Below the pieces are notes generated by a model, which worked only from the letters and a program-made list of their open reading frames with translations, was not told the DNA's origin and did not search any database. A stretch of 34,298 bases of DNA from Prolixibacteraceae bacterium (GTDB lineage Bacteria; Bacteroidota; Bacteroidia; Bacteroidales; Prolixibacteraceae), in NCBI GenBank assembly GCA_947475715.1, contig CANJNY010000041.1, positions 1 through 34,298 of the forward strand. The letters are read 5' to 3'. The translations under genes and the position numbers were made by a program. Numbering within the stretch: position 1 is the stretch's first letter; each line of letters starts with the position of its first letter. Below, in pieces: positions 8,086-15,620 of this stretch.

Positions 8086-9117
8086 TTACGCCAATACCCC
8101 CTTTGGAAATTGCATGGTAACGCAATGAAGAGATCCATTTTGCCGGATCAGTGCCTGACAATCAATCCCAATAATTTCCCTGGCTGGAAAAGCCTTCTGA
8201 ATTTGTAATTCTGCTATTTCATCCTTTGGGGAATTATAAAAGGGAACCAACACAGCTTCATTAATAATTAAAAAATTGGCATACGTTGCGGGCAATCTAA
8301 GCTCTCCGTCATATGCAGCGTCAGCCATGGGAAGGGATATCAGATTATATGGTTTATTATTTACGGTTGTAAATGAAATGAGTTCCTCTTCCATTCTTTT
8401 TAAAGCTTCATAATGTTCGTCCTCAGGATCGTCACATTTTACATAGGCTATTGTATTCCGATCACAAAACCTTGCAAGGGTATCTATATGACTATCAGTA
8501 TCGTCACCTGCCAGATAGCCCGATGATAGCCAAAGAATTTTTTTGAGGTTAAAGGTTTCTGTCAATCGTTGTTCAATCTGTTTTTCAGAAAGATAATGAT
8601 TTCTGTTTTTTGAGAAGAGGCATTCTCGGGTAGTGAGAAGAACCCCTTCGCCATCAGATTCGATACTTCCACCTTCCAAAACAAGATCCTGCATATTCTC
8701 ATAACCGACCTCATTTTGAAAAACACCTTTCTGAAAAAGAGAATAGGTAATTTGATTGTCATAATTTGAGGCAAACTTCATCCCCCAACCATTAAATGTA
8801 AAATCATATAATGTAAACTTACCCTCGCACATTACCGTTATCGCGCCATGATCGCGTGCCCAGGTATCATTCGAGGGAAGCTCTGCAAAAATAATATTCC
8901 CGATTCGACATTCTGCCAATTTAGGTGATAATACGTCCTTATCCGGACATACAACAAGAACCTTCTCTTTCTGTGAAATGGCTTTTGCAATTGAGATAAA
9001 ACATTGCTCTACCTCATCCAAAATCTCACTCCAGTCGCTGTTTTTATGTGGCCATGTAAGCATCACCCCGCTTTGTTCAGCCCATTCTGGCGGCAAAATC
9101 ATTTTTTTTAATTTCAT
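8086..9117 (-). CDS. aguA: Agmatine deiminase
   Basis: A 343-residue peptidyl-arginine-deiminase family enzyme that converts agmatine to N-carbamoylputrescine and ammonia. The family signatures are complete: PPEWAEQSGVMLTWPH near the N-terminus, NDTWARDHG (83-91), EGGSIE (148-153), DDTDSHID (205-212), and the catalytic cysteine C332 in GSLHCVTMQFP. Length is normal. It is cotranscribed with aguB immediately downstream, giving the agmatine to putrescine pathway. The arginine decarboxylase (speA) that would supply agmatine is not in the window. Confidence 0.96.
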   Translation of the reverse strand: MKLKKMILPPEWAEQSGVMLTWPHKNSDWSEILDEVEQCFISIAKAISQKEKVLVVCPDKDVLSPKLAECRIGNIIFAELPSNDTWARDHGAITVMCEGKFTLYDFTFNGWGMKFASNYDNQITYSLFQKGVFQNEVGYENMQDLVLEGGSIESDGEGVLLTTRECLFSKNRNHYLSEKQIEQRLTETFNLKKILWLSSGYLAGDDTDSHIDTLARFCDRNTIAYVKCDDPEDEHYEALKRMEEELISFTTVNNKPYNLISLPMADAAYDGELRLPATYANFLIINEAVLVPFYNSPKDEIAELQIQKAFPAREIIGIDCQALIRQNGSLHCVTMQFPKGVLA

Positions 9118-9181
9118 TTTAACCTTTTTACTGTTTTCTGAATTTCAGTATATTGTTTAAATTAAATACCTTAAGCAGAAA

Positions 9182-10540
9182 TTATTTAATGGAACCAAGG
9201 ATCTCTTTTAGAAATTGATTATGGTCAAAACCTTTTTCAGAGAATCCTAAGCGCACCACTACCAGATTACGGGATGGGATAATAAAAATTCGTTGTCCCC
9301 TATGCCCATCGCAAAAATACAGGTCAGCTGGAACATCCGGAAGTATTTTTGAATTATTCAACCAGAATTGAGCGCCATATTCACCCTTTGAATCGATGGC
9401 AGGAGTTCGGGTATAATTAACCCACCCTTTAGGAAGAATGGTATCCCCCTTCCAGACTCCATCGTTATAATACAACAATCCAAATCTGGCCCAGTCCCGG
9501 GCTGATGCATTGCTGTATGAAGATCCAACAAAATATCCGGCCGCATCGGTTTCCAGTATCATTGTTGAGATTCCTATCCTGTTAAAAATTTCAGTATAAG
9601 GAAATTCGTGATAAATCTGATCGTTTGCGATCAAAGTTCGCATAATTCCGGAGAGGATATTCGACGTTCCGGATGAGTATTTCCATGATGTACCAGGCTT
9701 ATTCTGATAGGGTACATCTATCGCAGAACCATAGCAATTAGCTGAACGATAAAGCATTGAAGTAACAGAAGAAATTTCTCCATATTCTTCATCCCACTTT
9801 AATCCACTGGTCATATGCATTAAGTCGTTTATCGTGATATCCCGACGACGATCGTTTAGCCATTGAGAAACGGGCGCCATAGCATTTACATCAAGTTTTC
9901 GGCGACTCGTTAATACACCAGCCATCGCATTAATAATACTTTTGCTCATTGACCATCCCCAGATTCGTGTGTCGGTGGTTATTCCCAATTCCTGAGAATA
10001 TTTTTCAGCAATTAACTCTCCCTTATAGAGTACAACAACTGCTGCAGTCCATCGTTTATCCACATCGGGAGACCCAAACGCCCGATCCACTGCACTTTTC
10101 AGTTTCAGTGTATCAATTTCCGGAAAAACGGTATCTTTTTTCAATTCACCATTAGGCCATGGGATACGCCATATTCCCGGACGTTTCAGGCGAGGTATGG
10201 CAAAACTGAATTTTACTAAAGAATCTATTGGGCTATCATTGATAAGAGTGCATCCCAAACCTTCGCGGTAAACGGCTGTCTGTTTTGCCATTCCCCAGAA
10301 AGAGGTCGTTACCGACTTATTTTTAAAATCTATTTTATTTGTAGTGTATTTGACCAGTGAATAGTTCAAATCGTACGATTGAACCACCTGAGGATCTCTC
10401 CCTGAAATAAATACGGCAGTGGCCATCGCTTTCGCGCCATACCCCGTTGCCAAAAAAAGTTTTGGATACTGCGATTTTACAATAAGTGCAATTAGCACAA
10501 CACCAATCAAAATCCAAATTACATTTTTTTGTTTTCTCAT
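9182..10540 (-). CDS. Membrane-anchored serine hydrolase, class C beta-lactamase family
   Basis: A 452-residue protein of the penicillin-binding/beta-lactamase superfamily. One N-terminal membrane segment (about 6-22) anchors it, with the catalytic part presumably in the periplasm. The catalytic SxxK is SMSK (S197, K200), the second motif is Y288 in YSSGTSN, and HRGQ near the end sits where the family has its third motif. Such proteins can be D-amino peptidases, esterases or cell-wall enzymes; a true antibiotic-degrading role is unlikely from sequence alone. ATG 10540 is chosen over a TTG at 10570. It lies 64 bases upstream of aguA in the same direction and could share a transcript, though no functional link is obvious. 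Confidence 0.85.
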   Translation of the reverse strand: MRKQKNVIWILIGVVLIALIVKSQYPKLFLATGYGAKAMATAVFISGRDPQVVQSYDLNYSLVKYTTNKIDFKNKSVTTSFWGMAKQTAVYREGLGCTLINDSPIDSLVKFSFAIPRLKRPGIWRIPWPNGELKKDTVFPEIDTLKLKSAVDRAFGSPDVDKRWTAAVVVLYKGELIAEKYSQELGITTDTRIWGWSMSKSIINAMAGVLTSRRKLDVNAMAPVSQWLNDRRRDITINDLMHMTSGLKWDEEYGEISSVTSMLYRSANCYGSAIDVPYQNKPGTSWKYSSGTSNILSGIMRTLIANDQIYHEFPYTEIFNRIGISTMILETDAAGYFVGSSYSNASARDWARFGLLYYNDGVWKGDTILPKGWVNYTRTPAIDSKGEYGAQFWLNNSKILPDVPADLYFCDGHRGQRIFIIPSRNLVVVRLGFSEKGFDHNQFLKEILGSIK

Positions 10541-10660
10541 AGTCAAAAGTTTAGGATTAAAATATATCAAGAATCAAATTCAGTTTACAAACGCTTCATT
10601 ATCAGCTCTTTAATTTACATATGTATATTAAAAATTTACATATCACAATTTGAACCTATC

Positions 10661-11413
10661 CTACTCGTCCTCCAAGGCAAGCTCCAGTTCATCGGTCATC
10701 TCAAGATTATGATAAACATTTTGCACATCTTCGTTATCCTCCAATTCTTCAATCATTCGGAGGATAATTTTGGATTCAGATACAGACAGTCTTTTATCTA
10801 CACGAGGAACTCTTTGTAATTCAGCTTTTTGTGGCTCAATTTTCAATTCTTCCAGTTTTTTATTAAATTTTCCAAAGTCTTCAAAAGCAGTCGTTACTGT
10901 GATTATATCCTCTTCTGTATCAATATCTTCAGCCCCGGCTTCGATAAATTCAAGTTCTAAATCATCAAGATTTATATTCTCCTTAATTAAGATGGAAAAT
11001 ACCCCCTTTCGATCAAAAATAAAATTCAACGACCCTTTGGAGGTAAGGGCTCCTCCCCTTTTTGTTATGATATGGCGAATGTCGGCCACCGTTCGGTTAT
11101 TATTATCACTCAAGCATTCCACATATACAGCTACCCTGCCAATGCCATAAGCTTCAAGAAAAATCTCTGAAAGATCTCCACCATCCTTCTCACCTTTACT
11201 TATTGCCCGGTCAATATTATCTTTAGGCATATTCTGCCCTTTGGCATTCAAAACTGCAATTCGCAATCTGGCATTCATCGAAGGATCACTAATACCACCC
11301 TCTTTAACTGCAACAGTTATCTCTTTGGCTAACCTGGAAAAAATATTTGAACGCCTGGCATCCAAAGCACCTTTCTTCCGTTTAATCTTTGACCACTTAC
11401 TATGTCCTGACAT
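10661..11413 (-). CDS. yebC: YebC/PmpR-family protein (TACO1 family)
   Basis: A 250-residue member of the widely conserved YebC family, begun by MSGHSKWSKIKRKKGALDARR, the usual family start. The N-terminal three-helix part is followed by the two alpha/beta domains, with GxGGxL-like MPKDNIDRAISKG and an acidic C-terminus. The family has been described as DNA-binding transcriptional regulators and, more recently, as translation factors that relieve ribosome pausing at proline-rich stretches. The RNA/ribosome role is the safer general reading. It has its own likely -7 box just upstream and is 120 bases from the next gene, so it is probably transcribed alone. Confidence 0.95.
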   Translation of the reverse strand: MSGHSKWSKIKRKKGALDARRSNIFSRLAKEITVAVKEGGISDPSMNARLRIAVLNAKGQNMPKDNIDRAISKGEKDGGDLSEIFLEAYGIGRVAVYVECLSDNNNRTVADIRHIITKRGGALTSKGSLNFIFDRKGVFSILIKENINLDDLELEFIEAGAEDIDTEEDIITVTTAFEDFGKFNKKLEELKIEPQKAELQRVPRVDKRLSVSESKIILRMIEELEDNEDVQNVYHNLEMTDELELALEDE

Positions 11414-11435
11414 ATTCCATTTTTTACTGGGAGTA

Positions 11436-11443
11436 CAAATTTA
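11436..11443 (-). promoter_or_regulatory. Candidate -7 box for yebC
   Basis: On the minus strand 11443-11436 reads TAAATTTG, an exact TAnnTTTG match 22 bases before the yebC start codon, implying a short leader. No clear TTG box lies at the expected distance. Confidence 0.4.
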
Positions 11444-11678
11444 ATAAATGAAATGAGCATGATTGCAGAAACGTCAACCTAATAAAAATAAAATTTATGA
11501 AATAACTCCTGAATCAGATCAATTTCCCTCGTTGTGAATTAGATATTCCGCACCATTAGCGGGTTTAAATTTTCTGTCCCATTCTCAGAGGGTTATAATC
11601 TCCGGACTTAAAGATATAATTAATAGATTTATAGTCATTTATGTATCCTGAAAATTCGTTAAAACCACGTTTAAACTA

Positions 11679-11709
11679 TTTGGTTTTTGATTGATAATCT
11701 ATTACTTTG
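11679..11709 (+). promoter_or_regulatory. Bacteroidota-type promoter for the acyl ligase fusion gene
   Basis: TTTG at 11679-11682, a 19-base spacer and TTACTTTG at 11702-11709 match the Bacteroidota promoter pattern with one mismatch. The leader to the ATG at 11837 would be about 120 bases. Confidence 0.5.
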
Positions 11710-11836
11710 CACACTTTGAAACAATAAAATATCTGATCATCCACCGTGTTGTAATAGTGATCCATCTTTAACATCTTCGGAAGATATCATCGAATATTTG
11801 TTATTTAAAAACTGCAATAATATTGAATAAAAACAA

Positions 11837-14302
11837 ATGAATAAGTCAATTATAAACAGGGATAATCTGGAAAAGACCTATGTGATCACGCAGGATCTTC
11901 ACCTTAGTGGAAGTGATTTACTAAAATATATCCAACAGTATTCGTATTTAATTGCAAACAAGGGGTTTAATAAAGTTTGTATCTATTCAGAGAACCGTGT
12001 GGAGTGGATTTATGCGCTATATGCCTCCCTCCAAAGTAATTGTATTGCTGTTCCTATTGATTATTTGGCCTCAGCCGAAGATGTGGCCTATATTATTGAG
12101 GATTGTCAGCCTGAATTGCTTTTTATCAGTAGCTCTATGGAAGAGTCTTATGAAAAAGTAAAGGATAAAATATCTTTTCAACCACAAATCATCCGATTTG
12201 AGGATCATCCCCCCGAGCGTGATCAGGATCAAAGCAGTTGGATCGGTCCCGAAGATAATGAGACTACAGCAGTAATTATTTATACTTCAGGAACTACCGG
12301 AAACCCTAAAGGGGTTATGCTTTCATATACTAATATTCTCGCGAATATGAAGGCAGTTGTTGATTGCCGTATTTTCAGTTCAAGGAGCCAGGTTCTTGTA
12401 CTGCTTCCCTTGCATCATGTATTTCCATTAATTGGATCATTAATGGTTCCACTTTATGCCGGAGGGTCTGTCGTTATTAGTCCATCGATGCAGACCTCGG
12501 ATTTAATGAAAACGCTAACCGATAATAAGATAACGGTAATAATAGGTGTGCCTAGACTTTACGATTTAATTTATCGGGGACTAATGACCAAAATCAATAA
12601 AAGTTTTATTGCCCGAAGTTTTTTAAAACTGGTATATTTAACCAAAAGCCGAAAACTGGGAGCCTTGCTGTTTAAGAAGGTACATATTGGATTGGGAGGG
12701 CATATAGAATTTATGATTGCTGGTGGAGCGGCGTTAAATAAAGAAGTGGGAAATTTCTTCTATGCTATTGGTTTTGAAATACTTGAAGGATTTGGCATGA
12801 CTGAAGCTGCCCCCATGATTACCTTTCCAAGACCAGGAAATATAAAAATTGGTTCTACCGGACAAGCTCTTCCTGGACTATCCTTAGAGATCAGAGATGG
12901 AGAAATTGTGGCTAAAGGGGCTAATATTATGAAAGGATATTATAATCGACCGGAGGAAACCGCTGAAGTAATCCGGGATGGATGGCTTTATACCGGAGAC
13001 CTGGGCAGGATTGAAAAAGGAGGCTTCTTATATATAACAGGAAGGAAGAAAGAAATAATTGTTTTGCCTAACGGGAAGAACATTAATCCGGTAGAACTCG
13101 AAATGAAACTCGAAGGAACAACACCGGCAATAAAGGAGGTTGGTGTATTTATGTATAAGGAGAACCTTCATGCGGTGATATTTCCTGACTATAAATACTT
13201 GTCAGATAATAAGATAATAGATATTCAATCCTATTTCAGAGATTTTGTCTTATCACCTTTTAATGCAGTGATAAGCCCATCCAAACAAATTAAACAATTT
13301 ACCCTAGTTGATCAGGAGTTACCCCGTACCCGATTGTCTAAACTTCAACGGTTTAAACTTGAGGAGTTGATTTTAAATAGTGTAAGCAAAAAAGTTAAGC
13401 TCAAGGATCCGGACAGTGCAGAATATCTTTCATTAAAAACCTTCATTGAATCACAGGTCGACATGGATATTTCATCCGGTGATCATATCGTATTTGACCT
13501 GGGACTTGACTCGTTAAGCAAACTTAGCTTAATCGATTTTATTGAAAAAACATTTGGAGTAAAAATAAGCGAGGAGGAATTGATTAAATTCCCCTCCGTT
13601 TTGGCTATTTCGGATTTCATCAATCTCAATAAACTTTTTTTCAGGCAAGATGAGTCTAATTGGATGGGACAACTCAATGAGGAGACGAATGTTAATTTGC
13701 CCGGAACTTCGTTTTTATTAAAAGCGATTGTCCGTTCAGTGCAAAAAATATCTAAGCTTTTTATTACGATAGAAGTTAAAGGATTTGAAAATATTCCAAA
13801 GGGAGCCTGTTTCTTTGCTGCCAACCATCAAAGCAAACTCGATGCCTTTTTGATCCTATCCTATCTTGACCCAAACACACTTCGAGATACTTTTTCATAC
13901 GCCAAAAAAGATCATGTGAATGATCCCATTCGCCGATACCTTGCTGCACGAACGAATCTTATTGTTATGGATTTAAATAAAGACCTGAAAGAGTCTATTC
14001 ATAAAATGGCTCAGGTGATTAAGTTGGGAAAAAAGATTTTGATATTCCCGGAGGGAACCCGCACTAAAACCGGCGATTTAGGGAAATTTAAAAAAACTTA
14101 TGCTATCCTAAGTTCGGAACTAAAAACACCAGTTGTCCCAATCGCCATATCGGGCGCATTTTACGATAAATCAACAGATCGGAATAGGATTAAAAGGTCG
14201 AAGATCACGATAACATTCCTCCCGGCAATTGAACCGGCAGGTTTATTACCCGAAGAGTTGAATGACAAGGTAAGAAAGTCGATAGCTGTGCACATAAAAT
14301 AA
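11837..14302 (+). CDS. Trifunctional acyl-AMP ligase / acyl carrier / 1-acyl-glycerophosphate acyltransferase fusion
   Basis: An 821-residue protein of three fused modules. Residues 1-515 are an AMP-forming acyl ligase: YTSGTTGNPKGV (149-160), GFGMTE (318-323), YTGDLG (385-390), and a likely catalytic lysine K502 near LPRTRLSKLQR. Residues about 530-600 are an acyl carrier domain with LGLDSL (555-560), S559 being the phosphopantetheine site. Residues about 630-821 are a PlsC-type acyltransferase with NHQSKLD (663-669) and FPEGTR (737-742). The likely role is activating a fatty acid, loading it on the built-in carrier and transferring it to a lysophospholipid or similar acceptor. It resembles E. 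coli Aas, but the module order is reversed and a carrier domain is included. Acceptor and physiological role are inference. It appears to be a single-gene transcript. Confidence 0.88.
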   Translation: MNKSIINRDNLEKTYVITQDLHLSGSDLLKYIQQYSYLIANKGFNKVCIYSENRVEWIYALYASLQSNCIAVPIDYLASAEDVAYIIEDCQPELLFISSSMEESYEKVKDKISFQPQIIRFEDHPPERDQDQSSWIGPEDNETTAVIIYTSGTTGNPKGVMLSYTNILANMKAVVDCRIFSSRSQVLVLLPLHHVFPLIGSLMVPLYAGGSVVISPSMQTSDLMKTLTDNKITVIIGVPRLYDLIYRGLMTKINKSFIARSFLKLVYLTKSRKLGALLFKKVHIGLGGHIEFMIAGGAALNKEVGNFFYAIGFEILEGFGMTEAAPMITFPRPGNIKIGSTGQALPGLSLEIRDGEIVAKGANIMKGYYNRPEETAEVIRDGWLYTGDLGRIEKGGFLYITGRKKEIIVLPNGKNINPVELEMKLEGTTPAIKEVGVFMYKENLHAVIFPDYKYLSDNKIIDIQSYFRDFVLSPFNAVISPSKQIKQFTLVDQELPRTRLSKLQRFKLEELILNSVSKKVKLKDPDSAEYLSLKTFIESQVDMDISSGDHIVFDLGLDSLSKLSLIDFIEKTFGVKISEEELIKFPSVLAISDFINLNKLFFRQDESNWMGQLNEETNVNLPGTSFLLKAIVRSVQKISKLFITIEVKGFENIPKGACFFAANHQSKLDAFLILSYLDPNTLRDTFSYAKKDHVNDPIRRYLAARTNLIVMDLNKDLKESIHKMAQVIKLGKKILIFPEGTRTKTGDLGKFKKTYAILSSELKTPVVPIAISGAFYDKSTDRNRIKRSKITITFLPAIEPAGLLPEELNDKVRKSIAVHIK

Positions 14303-14397
14303 ATGCATTTCACGTTTTACCCTAAAATTTAACAGTGAATTAAAAATACTTTAAACCTTTTATTCAATTTTGTTGTTGTATATTTAGATCAGAAAAT

Positions 14398-14423
14398 TTT
14401 GTCCCTCCCTAACGAGGGACAAA
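14398..14423. repeat. Inverted repeat (possible terminator) after the acyl ligase gene
   Basis: TTTGTCCCTC (14398-14407) and GAGGGACAAA (14414-14423) form a 10-bp stem with a 6-base loop. The T-rich run lies on the left side, so it fits a terminator poorly for the plus strand. It may be a weak terminator of the ligase transcript or a structure in the leader of the next operon. Confidence 0.45.
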
Positions 14424-14546
14424 CTGCTAAATAAATATTTTAGATTAAGCAGTACTGATTCTAACTAATTGATTTGATATATTTTGATTTATAGGCTACT
14501 CTTATAAACCTATGAATAAACTGACTAATAGCATTAAATTAAACCT

Positions 14547-14570
14547 TGCACCTATTACTAAACAGGTGCA
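14547..14570 (+). repeat. Inverted repeat in the leader of the cytochrome/DUF1501 operon
   Basis: TGCACCT (14547-14553) and AGGTGCA (14564-14570) form a 7-bp stem with a 10-base loop, ending 16 bases before the first start codon of the operon. It could be a leader hairpin or an operator for a dimeric regulator. No regulator gene adjoins it. Confidence 0.4.
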
Positions 14571-14586
14571 TTCATAAACTAAAAAA

Positions 14587-15612
14587 ATGGAGAGAAGATC
14601 CTTTTTAAAAAAATCAGCGCTATCTACTGCAGGTTTATTTTTAACCAAAGATATGTTCAGTAAACCCCAGGGTGTTATTTATGGGCATAATGAGATGAAA
14701 TACCGGTTAAATAGCCAATGGGGCGCACTTAATCCCAAAAAAACACCGGTAAATGATTGTCATGAGATGATTCAGGATGTAAATGGAAGGATTATCTTGT
14801 TAACCAACGAGACAAAGAATAATATCATTATCTACAATAAAAGCGGAAAATTAATTGATACCTGGGGAAAAGATTTTCCTGGAGCACATGGACTTACCGT
14901 ACAGCACAACGGCAAGGAAGATTTTCTATTCATTACAGATACGGATAAACATCAAGTTTATAAAACCACCATTGATGGAAAAATCATACTGACAATTGAT
15001 CCGCCAGGTGATGTTCCAGCCTATCAAAAAAAAGAGGCGTTCGTCCCAACAGAAACGGCTGTCCTGGAAAACGGTGAATTTTATATCGCAGATGGATATG
15101 GTGCACAACATATACTCCACTACGATGCTGCTGGTGTTTTAAAAAATTCGTTTGGCGGACGAGGAGATGGGGATGAACATTTTGATAATGCACATGGAAT
15201 CTGCATCGACTACAGGAACCCTACCCCTACCCTACTTATCACAGACAGAACACGCAATGCTTTTAAAAGATTTTCACTCGAAGGTAAACTAATCGAAGTG
15301 ATTCATTTACCTGGAGCCTGCGTCTGTCGCCCGGTTATAAAAGGTGACTATTTATATGCGGCGGTTTTACGTTCTCCTAGTTTAGACAATGCCAAATCAG
15401 GTTTTGTAACAATCCTGAACAAAGAGAATAAAGTAGTTTCTAATCTTGGAGGATCCGAACCCATTTATGAAAACAATAAATTAACTCCACTATTCCAAAC
15501 TGATAAGATATTTGTACATCCACATGATGTCTGTGTCGACGATGAAGGAAGTATCTATGTTGCACAGTGGGCATCCGATAAAGTTTATCCATTTAAATTT
15601 ACAAAAGCATAA
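14587..15612 (+). CDS. Tat-exported NHL/6-bladed beta-propeller protein
   Basis: A 341-residue exported protein and the first gene of a four-gene operon. The N-terminus MERRSFLKKSALSTAGLFL is a twin-arginine signal (R3-R4), implying export of a folded protein. The rest consists of repeated propeller blades such as AHGLTVQHNGKEDFLFITDT, TETAVLENGEFYIADGYG, AHGICIDYR..LLITDRTRNAFKRF and HPHDVCVDDEGSIYVAQW, like NHL-repeat and peptidylglycine-lyase-like propellers. The histidine in each AHG/HPHD turn could bind a metal. No enzymatic activity can be assigned. The next gene starts 8 bases after its stop, so it is probably a partner of the haem and DUF1501 proteins. Confidence 0.82.
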   Translation: MERRSFLKKSALSTAGLFLTKDMFSKPQGVIYGHNEMKYRLNSQWGALNPKKTPVNDCHEMIQDVNGRIILLTNETKNNIIIYNKSGKLIDTWGKDFPGAHGLTVQHNGKEDFLFITDTDKHQVYKTTIDGKIILTIDPPGDVPAYQKKEAFVPTETAVLENGEFYIADGYGAQHILHYDAAGVLKNSFGGRGDGDEHFDNAHGICIDYRNPTPTLLITDRTRNAFKRFSLEGKLIEVIHLPGACVCRPVIKGDYLYAAVLRSPSLDNAKSGFVTILNKENKVVSNLGGSEPIYENNKLTPLFQTDKIFVHPHDVCVDDEGSIYVAQWASDKVYPFKFTKA

Positions 15613-15620
15613 TAGATTAT

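Larger units (their letters stand above)
11414..11836. other. Intergenic region, 423 bases, divergent promoters
   Basis: This gap lies between divergent yebC and the acyl ligase fusion gene. It holds a -7 box for yebC (11436-11443, minus strand) and a promoter for the ligase (11679-11709). The stretch 11520-11630 contains short GC-rich words such as CCCTC and GAGGG, but I see no convincing hairpin, RNA gene or ORF. Confidence 0.6.

Noticed and set aside
9182-10540. Antibiotic-resistance beta-lactamase
   Set aside because: It has only the general serine-hydrolase motifs, is membrane-anchored with a long N-terminal extension, and has no ampR-like or resistance context.
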